A stretch of DNA of 64,000 nucleotides, taken from the NCBI RefSeq assembly GCF_000455345.1, contig NZ_HG315691.1, forward strand, positions 62,001 through 126,000, written 5' to 3'. This DNA is from Halopiger goleimassiliensis. Lineage in GTDB: Archaea > Halobacteriota > Halobacteria > Halobacteriales > Natrialbaceae. Shown here piece by piece: positions 25,684-34,196 of the stretch. A program made the translations under genes and the position numbers. Numbering within the stretch: the first letter of the stretch is position 1; every line of letters begins with the position of its first letter. Under the pieces are notes generated by a model. That model did no database searches. It was not told the DNA's origin and was given only the letters and a program-made list of their open reading frames with translations.

Positions 25684-25727
25684 GGTCGCGTTCCGGTCCG
25701 GAACCGGTCGCGTTCCGAATCCGAACC
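25684..25727. repeat. Two tandem 22-bp imperfect direct repeats
   Basis: Copies at 25684-25705 and 25706-25727 share the first 12 bases (GGTCGCGTTCCG) exactly and end with GAACC; 18 of 22 positions agree by my count. They lie in the divergent promoter gap between the ferredoxin and helicase genes, 42 bases from the helicase ATG. Confidence 0.55.
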
Positions 25728-25768
25728 GTTGGGCCTAACGTGACGGATGCCCCTACGAACGCGTAAGT

Positions 25769-28120
25769 ATGCCGACGGTGCTGGTTCGTGGTCTCTCCGA
25801 GGAAGGACCCGGCGACATCGTCGGAGCGTTCGCCGGCGAAGCGGACGTCGACCCCGATGACATCGGAAACATCGACGTCAATGACGACGAGGCGGAGGTC
25901 GACCTCGCGCTCCCCGAGGACGACCTCGAGCGCGTCGTCGAGCGGATGGACGGCAATCGCGTCGGTCGGTCGGAGGTGTCTGTGACGACGCTCGACGAGC
26001 GCACGCGCGAGGTACAGTCCTACATTGACGAGTACGCCCGACTCGTGGAACTCGAGCGCGAGGCCGAGATGGAACGCCACGAGCGGGAGATTCGACAGTT
26101 GTCGGGCCGCGAACGCGAGTCGAAGGGGCGCGCGCTGCTCGAGATGCGCGGTCGCGACGAGGGCGAAGGGCTGTCGGGCCACCTCGTCAAGTTCACGAAA
26201 CGGTACGGCGACGCGCTCCCCGACGTCGAAATCGGCGTCGGCGACCTCGTAATGGTCTCCAAGCGGGACCCACTGCGGGACGACAACCCCACGGGGACGG
26301 TCACGCAGGTGACCAACCACTCCGTGACCGTCTCCTTCGAGACGACGCCGCCGGGGTGGCTGTTCGACGACGGCATCCGTCTGGACCTCTACGTCAACGA
26401 CGTCACCTACCAGCGGATGCTCGAGGCCCTCGAATCGATGCTCGAGGCCGACGCGGATCCCGAGGGTGACGTCCCTCGCGAACACCTCCGGGACGTGATC
26501 GTCGGCGTCGACGACCCCGAGGCGGTCTCGAGCGGCCCCGTTCGGGCCGTCGTCGACGACTGGTACGACGAGGCCCTAAACGAGAGCCAGCGCGAGGCCG
26601 TCCGGCGGGCGCTTGCAACCGACGACGTCCACCTGATTCACGGCCCGCCCGGCACCGGCAAGACGACGACGGCCGTCGAAGCGATCAGACAGGCCGTCGA
26701 CCGCGGGGACTCGGTTCTCGCGACGGCCGCCTCGAACACCGCGGTCGACAACGTCGTCGAGTTCCTCGCCGAGGGGGACCACCGGCCGCTGCGGGTGGGC
26801 CACCCGGCTCGCGTGACGCCGACGCTGCGCGAACACACCCTCGACGCACGACTCGAGGGCAACGAAACCTACCGCGAATCCCGCGCAGTCCGCGACGAAG
26901 CGTTCGACCTGCTCGACCAGCAGGACGACCTTACCGCGCCGTCGGGCCGGTGGCGTCGCGGCCTCTCGGACGAGCGGATCAAGCAACTGGCCGATGAGGG
27001 GCGCGGTTCGCGGGGAATCCCGCCCGGGAAGATCGAGGAGATGGCCGAGTGGCTCGAGTTACAGGAGCGCGCGGACGACCTGTTCGACCGCGCGGAACGG
27101 CTCGAGCAGGAGGCTATCGCCGAAGAGATCGAGCGGGCCGACGTCGTCTGTACGACCAACTCGACGGCGGGCAGCGACCTGCTGGCGGGCCAGCGGTTCG
27201 ACACGCTGGTGATCGACGAGGCCACGCAGGCGACCGAACCCTCCTGTCTGATCCCGATCGGGAAGGCCGACCGGGTGATCATGGCCGGCGACCACCGGCA
27301 ACTGCCGCCGACTATCCGGAGCCGCGAGGCCGAACGCGAGGGACTGGACGAGACGCTGTTCGAACGACTCGCCGAGCGATACGAAAGCGAGGGTAATGAG
27401 GATGCGACCGGCGGAACCACGGAATCGCCGGGTGCCGTCGATCCGATCCGCTCGTTGCTTTCCACCCAGTACCGGATGCACGAACGCATCCAGGACTTCT
27501 CGAGCGAGCGGTTCTACGACGGCGCGCTCGAGCCCCACGACGACGTGCGCACCCACACCCTCGCTGGCCTACTCGACGACGACCTCACGGGCGATCCCGC
27601 GCTCGATCCGTCGGAGCCGCTCGTCTTCGTCGACACGAGCGACGCCGACGCGTCCGAACGCAGCCGCGAAGGGTCGCCGTCGAAGGAGAATCCCTACGAA
27701 GCCGAGCGGGTCGCCGCCTACGCGACGCGACTGCTCGAGTCAGGCCTCGATCCCGCCGACCTCGCGGTGATCTCGCCGTACGACGACCAGGTGAAACGGA
27801 TCGAGGACGAACTCGCCGACCGCGGTCACGACACCGACGCGGTCGAGGTCGACACCGTCGATGGCTTCCAGGGCCGGGAGAAGGAGGTCGTCCTCGTCTC
27901 GCTGGTCCGCAGCAACGATCGCGGCGAGGTCGGCTTCCTCGACGAACCTCGACGGTTCAACGTGGCGCTCACGCGTTCGCGTCGGAAGGCCGTCGTCGTT
28001 GGCGATTGCGAGACCGTCACCGAGGCGTCGATCTTCGAGGACGTTCTCGAGTACGCACGGACTCGCGGGCGAGTCGCCGACGCGACTGCAGGGCGCGGGA
28101 AGACGCCGTCGACGAACTGA
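25769..28120 (+). CDS. Upf1-like superfamily 1 helicase/ATPase
   Basis: A 783-aa DNA/RNA helicase resembling Upf1/IGHMBP2. Residues 1-200 include an acidic N-terminus and a beta-rich region (VGDLVMVSKRDPLRDDNPTG). The helicase core follows with Walker A HGPPGTGKTTT (about residue 291), motif Ia TAASNTAVDNV, DEAD-like DEATQA, motif III GDHRQLPPT, motif IV QYRMHERI, motif V VDTVDGFQGREK and motif VI NVALTRSRR. Such proteins unwind nucleic acid 5' to 3'; whether this one acts on RNA or DNA is not clear. The ATG at 25769 is close to the divergent promoter region. Confidence 0.93.
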   Translation: MPTVLVRGLSEEGPGDIVGAFAGEADVDPDDIGNIDVNDDEAEVDLALPEDDLERVVERMDGNRVGRSEVSVTTLDERTREVQSYIDEYARLVELEREAEMERHEREIRQLSGRERESKGRALLEMRGRDEGEGLSGHLVKFTKRYGDALPDVEIGVGDLVMVSKRDPLRDDNPTGTVTQVTNHSVTVSFETTPPGWLFDDGIRLDLYVNDVTYQRMLEALESMLEADADPEGDVPREHLRDVIVGVDDPEAVSSGPVRAVVDDWYDEALNESQREAVRRALATDDVHLIHGPPGTGKTTTAVEAIRQAVDRGDSVLATAASNTAVDNVVEFLAEGDHRPLRVGHPARVTPTLREHTLDARLEGNETYRESRAVRDEAFDLLDQQDDLTAPSGRWRRGLSDERIKQLADEGRGSRGIPPGKIEEMAEWLELQERADDLFDRAERLEQEAIAEEIERADVVCTTNSTAGSDLLAGQRFDTLVIDEATQATEPSCLIPIGKADRVIMAGDHRQLPPTIRSREAEREGLDETLFERLAERYESEGNEDATGGTTESPGAVDPIRSLLSTQYRMHERIQDFSSERFYDGALEPHDDVRTHTLAGLLDDDLTGDPALDPSEPLVFVDTSDADASERSREGSPSKENPYEAERVAAYATRLLESGLDPADLAVISPYDDQVKRIEDELADRGHDTDAVEVDTVDGFQGREKEVVLVSLVRSNDRGEVGFLDEPRRFNVALTRSRRKAVVVGDCETVTEASIFEDVLEYARTRGRVADATAGRGKTPSTN

Positions 28121-28390
28121 CCGCAACGGACCGTTTTCTCTCCACACCTCGGCCCTGCATCGGCGTCGCTACCGTACTAAATCGGATCGCGATAGCCACC
28201 GGTTTGATCGTGAGGTGTGCGTACAACGTTGCTCGGTCGGTGGCGACGGCTCCACAACGAACGTTGCCTGCGCTGGCGCTCGCGGTGTTCGTGGGCACGT
28301 CGGCCGTCGCTGCCAGGTGGTAGAAAGGAACGTGACCAAGAGACGATCTCGAGCGGAGGAAGAAGATCCATCGAGCACATCTCGGCGCAG

Positions 28391-28819
28391 TTACCGGTAT
28401 TCCTTATAAGTCAAGTACGCTACGGCTGGCAACAGTAGCCACGCCAGTAAGAATACGAGTAAGAACACGACCGAATCGGTCACACCGAGTAATACGAACG
28501 AAACGAACGTGGTCGCAATCGTGCCGCCCAGTACGTTCCACAACGTATCGTTCGTTTCGTCGCTTCCCGTGCCGGATGGAGACGTTTCGAGGTCTTCGAC
28601 GAATCCACCATCCCCATCGAAGCCGAAGATGGATTCGGAACAGGCGTTACAGATCACGGTCACCTCTTCGACCGACGCCATCTCCTCGTCGTTTCTTTTC
28701 ACCGTGCCGAGGCCAACAGCCACCATTTCGTTCCCTTCGTACCGTTGCTCGCAGTTCGGACAGACGTACAACTCGACGGATTCCGTAGTTACTCTCGTCT
28801 CTTTGACTGTTTCTACCAT
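28391..28819 (-). CDS. Zinc-ribbon protein with two C-terminal membrane spans
   Basis: A 142-aa protein. CPNC (residues 20-23) and CNAC (about 57-60) can form a zinc ribbon; two hydrophobic helices near the C-terminus (WNVLGGTIATTFVSFVLLG and VVFLLVFLLAWLLLP) would anchor it in the membrane. The DNA is visibly less GC-rich than its neighbours, with A/T-ending codons frequent, so recent acquisition is possible. A TATA-like ACTTATCAC (minus strand, near 28843-28851) lies about 26 bases before the ATG. Confidence 0.7.
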   Translation of the reverse strand: MVETVKETRVTTESVELYVCPNCEQRYEGNEMVAVGLGTVKRNDEEMASVEEVTVICNACSESIFGFDGDGGFVEDLETSPSGTGSDETNDTLWNVLGGTIATTFVSFVLLGVTDSVVFLLVFLLAWLLLPAVAYLTYKEYR

Positions 28820-28956
28820 AGGAAACCAATAGAAATTCTGAGTGATAAGTGTTGGTAGACCCGTCCTCGAGCGGTAGCGGACCCCTGTCGGGCGTTCAGC
28901 GTCACTCCGGAAGACTCGGACCAGCCTATTTCCACACGGTCGACGTCGACGCCCCC

Positions 28957-29121
28957 ATGACGAACATCGCCATCACCGGCGCGTCCGGACGCGTCGGCAG
29001 GGAAGCCATCGAAGCGTTCTCCGGCGACGACGTCCAACTCGAGCTTTCTCTCACAGCGTGATCGAGGCTCTCGCGACGACGCCCCTCGAGATAGCCGAGT
29101 ACGAGGGGTCGTCGACGCGGA
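28957..29121 (+). pseudogene. Decayed fragment of an Azf-like dehydrogenase
   Basis: The first 30 codons (MTNIAITGASGRVGREAIEAF) are nearly identical to the start of the intact gene at 30854-31660. Alignment continues after a single-base deletion near 29047 and a second near 29108: the DNA still parallels the paralogue through the segment encoding LEIADYEEFVDA. Homology then stops, 14 bases before the end of the channel gene. Upstream bases (CCAGCCTATTTCC) also match the promoter of the intact copy (CCAGCTATTTCC), so promoter and 5' end were duplicated together. Not functional. Confidence 0.75.
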
Positions 29122-29134
29122 ACCGGGCTCGCGA

Positions 29135-30757
29135 TCACTCGAGTCGGGACTCTAGCTCGTCGATCGCGACGTCGTTCCCGGCGAGCAACAGACTGTCGCC
29201 TGCCCGGAACGTAAACGACGGCTCGACGTTGGTGACGGTCTCACCGTTGCGCTCGACGGCGATGAGCGTACAGTTTCGCTCCCGAAATCGGACGTCACGA
29301 ACTGTGCGGCCGACGAGCGCGTCCGCCTCGAGACGGACGATCTTTAGCTGCCGGTCGAGCGTGAGGATCTCCTCGCGGAGGACGTTCAGCGCCAGCAGTC
29401 GACCGCTGATGTCGGGTAAGTTGAGGACGTAGTCGGCCCCGGCCCGCCTGGCTTTGGCCTCGTTGTCCGAGTCGTTCATCCGGACGACGACGTCGAGGTC
29501 CGAGGCCAGTTCGCGGGCGACGAGCACCGAGAGGATCGCCTCGGCGTCGTCCGCGATGGCGACGACGAACGTCGTCGCCGATTCGATACCGGCCCGTCGG
29601 AGCGTCTCCTCGTCGGTGGCGCTCCCGACGACGTCGACGCCATCCCCGTCCTCGACGTCGACGACCGTACAGTCGACGCCGGCATCGCGCATGACGGCGC
29701 TCACCGTGCCGCCGACCTCGCCGTGGCCCGCGACGACGACCGATCCGTCGGCGTCGCTGCCGGTCCCTGCGTAAACCTCGCTCTCGAGCGCCTTGAGTTC
29801 GGATTCGTCGCCAGCGATGAGGAGGGTCAACTGTTCGTCGATGGTCGTCTCGGGCGAGGGAGACGTGTCGAACTCGCCGTCGACCCAGAGGCCGACGACC
29901 GTCACGGTCGGCTCCTCGATAATGCCCGTTTCCGCGAGCGTCATCCCGTAGAACGGGCTGCGTTCCGACACCGTCACCTCCACGAGCGAGAGGTCCTCGC
30001 CGAGCCTGATGACGTCGCTCAGTTGCGGGTTGAGTTCGGTCTGGACGCGTTCGGCGATTCGCTCCGCCAGCAGGTGTCGGGGCGTCACGACCTGGTCGGC
30101 ACCCGCGTACCGGAGGGGCCGCTCGAGCGTGAGGTCCGCGCACATCACCACGACGTGGATGTGCTCGTCGTGTTCCCTGACGGCGAGGACGCAGCTCGCC
30201 GCGTCCTCGTCGTCCGTATCGACGACCACCGAAACCGCATCGTCGACGCAGGCCCGCTCGAGGGCGTCCGCGTCCGTTGGATCACCGTGGATCACCGAGA
30301 CGTCTCGCTCCGTCAGTGCGAGCACGTCGTCCTGATCCGGAACGACCACGACGTAGTCGACGTCGCGCGCCTCGAACTCGTCGACCAGCCGTTCTCCCCG
30401 GGCGGTGTAGCCACAGACCACGACGTGGTCGGTGGCGTCGATGGTTCTCGGGATCGTCGGAGACATCGCTTCCTCGAGGACGGGCTGGAAGACGTACGGA
30501 ACGACGGTAAAGAGGATCAGAAACGTACTCAAGTCCATCCCGATGACGAAGAGGTTCGCGATCGGCGACTCCCACGGGGCGTCCGAGCCGTATCCCGTCC
30601 CGGTGAAAGTCTCGACGACGACCTGCGTCGAGTGGAAGTAACTCGGCGACCGACCCTCGACGACGACTACTACGTAGTGATAGACGAGCGACGCGAGCAC
30701 GGCGAGAACTACGACCCCGGCGATCGTCCGGACCGCCCGCCGTTGCCATCGTTCCAT
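29135..30757 (-). CDS. Potassium channel with TrkA-N/TrkA-C domains
   Basis: A 540-aa two-helix K+ channel. TM1 spans about residues 10-32, the pore loop is ETFTGTGYGSD, and TM2 spans about 70-92. The selectivity filter keeps GYG, but the residues before it read GT rather than the usual TV. A first TrkA-N (RCK) domain begins with VVVCGYTARGERLVDEF and a TrkA-C region follows. A second TrkA-N domain begins VVVAGHGEVGGTVSAV, followed by a second TrkA-C ending the protein. Ligand gating by nucleotide or cation is expected. The ATG at 30755-30757 is used rather than a Met 13 codons upstream. Confidence 0.88.
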   Translation of the reverse strand: MERWQRRAVRTIAGVVVLAVLASLVYHYVVVVVEGRSPSYFHSTQVVVETFTGTGYGSDAPWESPIANLFVIGMDLSTFLILFTVVPYVFQPVLEEAMSPTIPRTIDATDHVVVCGYTARGERLVDEFEARDVDYVVVVPDQDDVLALTERDVSVIHGDPTDADALERACVDDAVSVVVDTDDEDAASCVLAVREHDEHIHVVVMCADLTLERPLRYAGADQVVTPRHLLAERIAERVQTELNPQLSDVIRLGEDLSLVEVTVSERSPFYGMTLAETGIIEEPTVTVVGLWVDGEFDTSPSPETTIDEQLTLLIAGDESELKALESEVYAGTGSDADGSVVVAGHGEVGGTVSAVMRDAGVDCTVVDVEDGDGVDVVGSATDEETLRRAGIESATTFVVAIADDAEAILSVLVARELASDLDVVVRMNDSDNEAKARRAGADYVLNLPDISGRLLALNVLREEILTLDRQLKIVRLEADALVGRTVRDVRFRERNCTLIAVERNGETVTNVEPSFTFRAGDSLLLAGNDVAIDELESRLE

Positions 30758-30853
30758 GCATCGCCCTTTCGATGGCGGCGTAAAGAACGTTCTCAACCGG
30801 AGACCGGAAGGCGCTGGGTCCAGCTATTTCCGCGACAGCGGTGTCGGGACCGT

Positions 30854-31660
30854 ATGACGAACATCGCGATCACCGGCGCGTCCGGCACCGTCGGCAGGGA
30901 GGCCATCGGAGCGTTCGACGATCGGGACGTCGACCTGACGCTGTTCTCCCACAGCGAGACCGAGGATCTGGAGACGACGACGCTCGAGATCGCCGACTAC
31001 GAGGAGTTCGTCGACGCGCTCGAGGACCAGAACGTGTTGATCCACCTCGCGGCGAACCCGGACCCGCGGGCCGAGTGGGACGCCGTCCGCGGCCCGAACG
31101 TCGACGGCCTCTACAACGCCTACGCGGCCGCCGTCGAGAACGACTTGGAGCGCGTCGTCTTCGCGAGTTCGAACCACGCGGTCAACATGGACAACGCGGT
31201 CTCGGGCATCCGCCCGGAGTCGACCGTAGGAACGCCGTCGATCGTCCGCCCCGGCGATCCGCCGGACCCCGACACCTACTACGGGGTGACGAAAGTCTTC
31301 GGCGAGGCGATGGGGTCGTACTACGCGAAGCGACACGGACTCGACGTCGTCACCCTTCGGATCGGCTGGCTGCTCACTCGCGACGAACTCCGCCAGGAGG
31401 TCGCCGACCGGGACGCCTCCGGCGAACGGTTCGCCCGGGCGATGTGGCTCAGCCCAGGGGACTGCCGGCGGGTGATCGAAGCCGCGGCGACGACCGCCCT
31501 CGAGACCAACCCGATGGTCGCCCACGGCATCTCGGACAACACCGAGCGGTTCCTCTCGCTGACGGAGACGATGCAGGGACTCGGCTATCGGCCGCAAGAC
31601 GACGCACAGGCGGTTCTCGACGGCGGGGACGAGGGTCGGGACGGACTCGAGACGGGCTGA
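30854..31660 (+). CDS. NAD-dependent sugar dehydrogenase, Azf/uronate-dehydrogenase-like
   Basis: A 268-aa extended SDR. The Rossmann motif is ITGASGTVGREA; later blocks are LIHLAANPDPRAEWD, VVFASSNHAVN and active-site YYGVTKVFGEAMG (Tyr and Lys), followed by TLRIGWLL and AMWLSPGDCRRVIE. The pattern closely follows the haloarchaeal glucose-6-phosphate dehydrogenase Azf and bacterial uronate dehydrogenases (family knowledge), so oxidation of a sugar or sugar phosphate is likely; the exact substrate is uncertain. The start is the ATG at 30854. A 5' duplicate survives as a pseudogene at 28957-29121, with the K+ channel gene between. Confidence 0.85.
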   Translation: MTNIAITGASGTVGREAIGAFDDRDVDLTLFSHSETEDLETTTLEIADYEEFVDALEDQNVLIHLAANPDPRAEWDAVRGPNVDGLYNAYAAAVENDLERVVFASSNHAVNMDNAVSGIRPESTVGTPSIVRPGDPPDPDTYYGVTKVFGEAMGSYYAKRHGLDVVTLRIGWLLTRDELRQEVADRDASGERFARAMWLSPGDCRRVIEAAATTALETNPMVAHGISDNTERFLSLTETMQGLGYRPQDDAQAVLDGGDEGRDGLETG

Positions 31661-31720
31661 CGACCGACTCGCGTGGAGGGTATCGAAAGACCGAATATCG
31701 GACCGGACGAACTCTCAGCT

Positions 31721-31996
31721 ATGTCCACTACAGTAGGCGAGTCGACGGGCTACGTTCCGAACCTGCAGATGTCCGCGTTCGGATACGTCATCGCCGCGGT
31801 CATGGTGATCGTCCTCCTGCCTGCGCTCCCGATCATCGCGCTGGCGTGGGTACTCTGGCGGGTGTTCGTGATGGACGAGCCCACGGAGTCCCGGTACGAA
31901 ACCTGGCGAAACGATCCGAATCGGAAACGTCCCGAACTACCGTTCGAACCGGAAGAAGAAGAGGAGGAAACAGAACAGGCGGAGGCCGAAGCCTGA
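31721..31996 (+). CDS. Small single-span membrane protein with acidic tail
   Basis: A 91-aa protein. After a polar N-terminus (MSTTVGESTGYVPNLQMS) comes one long hydrophobic region (FGYVIAAVMVIVLLPALPI, continuing to about residue 48), then a soluble tail ending in a run of Glu residues. This looks like a haloarchaea-specific small membrane family. It starts 60 bases after the dehydrogenase stop and might share its transcript. Confidence 0.6.
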   Translation: MSTTVGESTGYVPNLQMSAFGYVIAAVMVIVLLPALPIIALAWVLWRVFVMDEPTESRYETWRNDPNRKRPELPFEPEEEEEETEQAEAEA

Positions 31997-32022
31997 GCGG
32001 TTCGAACCGATCGGAACGGCGG

Positions 32023-33030
32023 TCAGTCGTCCGCGCTTGCAGGAGCCAGATCGGCGGGCGGGCTACCCGGTAATTCGTCGCGGTCGTGGGGCGCGTCGAA
32101 CGCGAGGTCCGGACCCCGGGCAACGATCCGATGGGGGTTCACGTCGGGGTGGGTCGTGTAGTAGTGTTCCTTGATGTGGTCCATGTGTACCGTTCGTGCT
32201 ACACCAGGCGTCTGATAGAGATCACGGAGATAGGGCCAGAGGTTGTCGTACTCGCGGACGTACTGGACGTTACACATGAAGTGTGTGTGGTAGACGTTGT
32301 CGAACCGGACGAGCGTCGTGAATATCGCGACGTCGGCCTCGGTGAGCCGGTCCCCCGCGAGGTACCGTTGCTCGCCCAGCACCTCGTCCCAGTGATCTAG
32401 CGCGGCGAAGAGGTCGTCGACGGCCTCCTCGTAGGGCTCCTGCTCGGTCGCGAACCCCGCGCGGTAGACGCCGTTGTTGATCGGTTCGTAGATTTCGTCG
32501 AGGATCCGGTCGACCTCCTCGCGGTATCCCTCCGGGTAGAGGTCGACGTCCCGTTCCGCGTACTCGTCGAACTCGGTGTCCAGCATCCGCATGATCTCCT
32601 TCGACTCGTTGTTGACGATGGTGTCCTCTTGCTCGTCCCAGAGGACCGGCACCGTCACGCGACAGGTCGCGTCCGGGTCGGCCTTCACGTACAACTCCCG
32701 GAGGTAATCCGCGTCGTGGACGTGATCGCGCGTACAGCCTTCCTTCTCGGGCGTGAACTGCCAGCCGTCCTCGTCGCGGTACGGGTCGACCACGGAGACG
32801 GAGATGGCGTCCTCGAGCCCCTTCAGCGCGCGCACCACGAGCGTCCGGTGGGCCCACGGACAGGCGTAGGACACGTAGAGGTGATACCGGCCGGCTTCGG
32901 GCTGGAACCGCGCGTCCGGTTCGTCGTGGATCCGGTCGCGGAACGTGGTCTCCTGGCGCTGGAACGAACCGTCGTCGTCGGTCGTCTCGTACGCGTCGGT
33001 TCGCCACTCACCGTCGACGAGCATGTTCAT
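32023..33030 (-). CDS. Glutathionyl-hydroquinone-reductase-like GST
   Basis: A 335-aa member of the Xi-class GST/ECM4/YqjG family. The catalytic motif is YACPWAHRTLV (Cys near residue 57). Conserved blocks include VSVVDP, VPVLWDEQEDTIVNNES and the C-terminal helical LTEADVAIFTTLVRFDNVY. Such enzymes reduce glutathionyl-hydroquinones; haloarchaea generally use gamma-glutamylcysteine instead of glutathione, so the thiol partner here may differ (inference). Two ATGs, 33030 and 33024, are both possible. It converges with the small membrane-protein gene, leaving 26 bases. Confidence 0.88.
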   Translation of the reverse strand: MNMLVDGEWRTDAYETTDDDGSFQRQETTFRDRIHDEPDARFQPEAGRYHLYVSYACPWAHRTLVVRALKGLEDAISVSVVDPYRDEDGWQFTPEKEGCTRDHVHDADYLRELYVKADPDATCRVTVPVLWDEQEDTIVNNESKEIMRMLDTEFDEYAERDVDLYPEGYREEVDRILDEIYEPINNGVYRAGFATEQEPYEEAVDDLFAALDHWDEVLGEQRYLAGDRLTEADVAIFTTLVRFDNVYHTHFMCNVQYVREYDNLWPYLRDLYQTPGVARTVHMDHIKEHYYTTHPDVNPHRIVARGPDLAFDAPHDRDELPGSPPADLAPASADD

Positions 33031-33112
33031 ACCCGAGCGTTGGCACGCAAGCGGGAAAGGCCCTCGCTAACACCACCGTTACCGGTCGCTCGGTTCGGTC
33101 GGAGAGTTCCGA

Positions 33113-34093
33113 TCAGAGGAGGGCGCTCGCGACCCAGTAGCCGAGTCCAAGGGCGAGGAGGCCGACGCCCTCGAGGCGGCTCAGCCACCGCCCAGTGGCG
33201 AGGACGACCGTGGCGTACGCCGTCAGCACGCCGAGCCAGGCGAGACCGAAGAAGACGGCGGCATCGACGACCATCGGCCGGGCGACCGCGGCGATTCCCA
33301 GCACGCCGAAGGCGTTGAAGACGTTCGAGCCGACAACGTTGCCGGCAGCGATGCCGACGTCGCCCTGTCGGGCCGCCACCGCGGAGGCTGCGAGTTCGGG
33401 CATCGAGGTACCAGCAGCGACGATGGTCGCGCCGATCAGCCACTCCGAGACGCCACCGGCAACCGCGAGCGTGACTGCGGCGTCGACGAGCACACGGCCA
33501 CCGCCGACCACCAGCACGAGGCCGGCGACGACGCGCCCGATCTCGAGGCCGTACTGCACGTCGTTCGGTGGACCCGTTTCGGTCCCCGGTTCGGCCGTGG
33601 GCGCGTCGGTCGACTCCCCATCCCGACGGATCGCCAGCCAGAGCGCGCCGAGATAGCAACCCAGCAGGACGACGAGTGCCACGCCTTCGGCCCGCATCAG
33701 GAGGCCGTCGAAGAGGACCAGACCGGCGACGGCCGTCGCCGCCGCCATCGCCACGGCGTCGCGTCGGACCAGCGACTCGGCGACGCGAAACGGGGTGATG
33801 ACGGCGACCAGCCCCAGAATCACGCCGATGTTGAACAGGTTCGAGCCGACGGCGTTGCCGACCGCGACGTCGCCGCGTCCCTCGAGTGCGGCCCCGGTCG
33901 AGACGACGACCTCCGGGGCGGACGTGCCGAAGGCGACCACCGTGAGGCCGATCACCAGCGAGGAGATTCCGGCCGCGCCGGCGAGTCTGGAGGCCCCGGT
34001 GACGAGCAGCCGTGCGCCGATCCACAGCGCGGTGATCGAGACGACGAGCGCGACGACGTTGCCGGCGACTCCGGCCGACGGCGGCACTGGCAT
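33113..34093 (-). CDS. CaCA-family Na+/Ca2+ exchanger
   Basis: A 326-aa antiporter with about 10 membrane helices arranged as two inverted halves. The alpha repeats are visible: GTSAPEVVVSTGAAL with GNAVGSNLFNIG in the first half, and GTSMPELAASAVAA with GNVVGSNVFNAFG in the second. The Glu in each GTSxPE binds the cation. This is the archaeal/bacterial YrbG-like type without a large cytoplasmic loop; the middle loop here is a short acidic linker (DAPTAEPGTETG). A pyrimidine-rich TATA-like CTTTTTACC lies on the minus strand, 20-30 bases upstream. Confidence 0.9.
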   Translation of the reverse strand: MPVPPSAGVAGNVVALVVSITALWIGARLLVTGASRLAGAAGISSLVIGLTVVAFGTSAPEVVVSTGAALEGRGDVAVGNAVGSNLFNIGVILGLVAVITPFRVAESLVRRDAVAMAAATAVAGLVLFDGLLMRAEGVALVVLLGCYLGALWLAIRRDGESTDAPTAEPGTETGPPNDVQYGLEIGRVVAGLVLVVGGGRVLVDAAVTLAVAGGVSEWLIGATIVAAGTSMPELAASAVAARQGDVGIAAGNVVGSNVFNAFGVLGIAAVARPMVVDAAVFFGLAWLGVLTAYATVVLATGRWLSRLEGVGLLALGLGYWVASALL

Positions 34094-34196
34094 CCAGTTT
34101 GCCTACGAATGGGGAGGTAAAAAGCGTCGGGCACTCGGACGGCGGGACGAACGCCACGAAAGCGTTTATGCGGTCCCGGTGAGCACTCGAGTCGTA

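Noticed and set aside
28121-28390. Possible small membrane protein in the convergent gap after the helicase
   Set aside because: A short hydrophobic stretch exists (residues like LNRIAIATGLIV), but no start codon or promoter fits, and the frame is otherwise shadow-like.
33795-34196. 134-residue N-terminal extension of the DNA methylase
   Set aside because: It is antisense to the CaCA exchanger gene, and a TATA-like element precedes the ATG at 34197.
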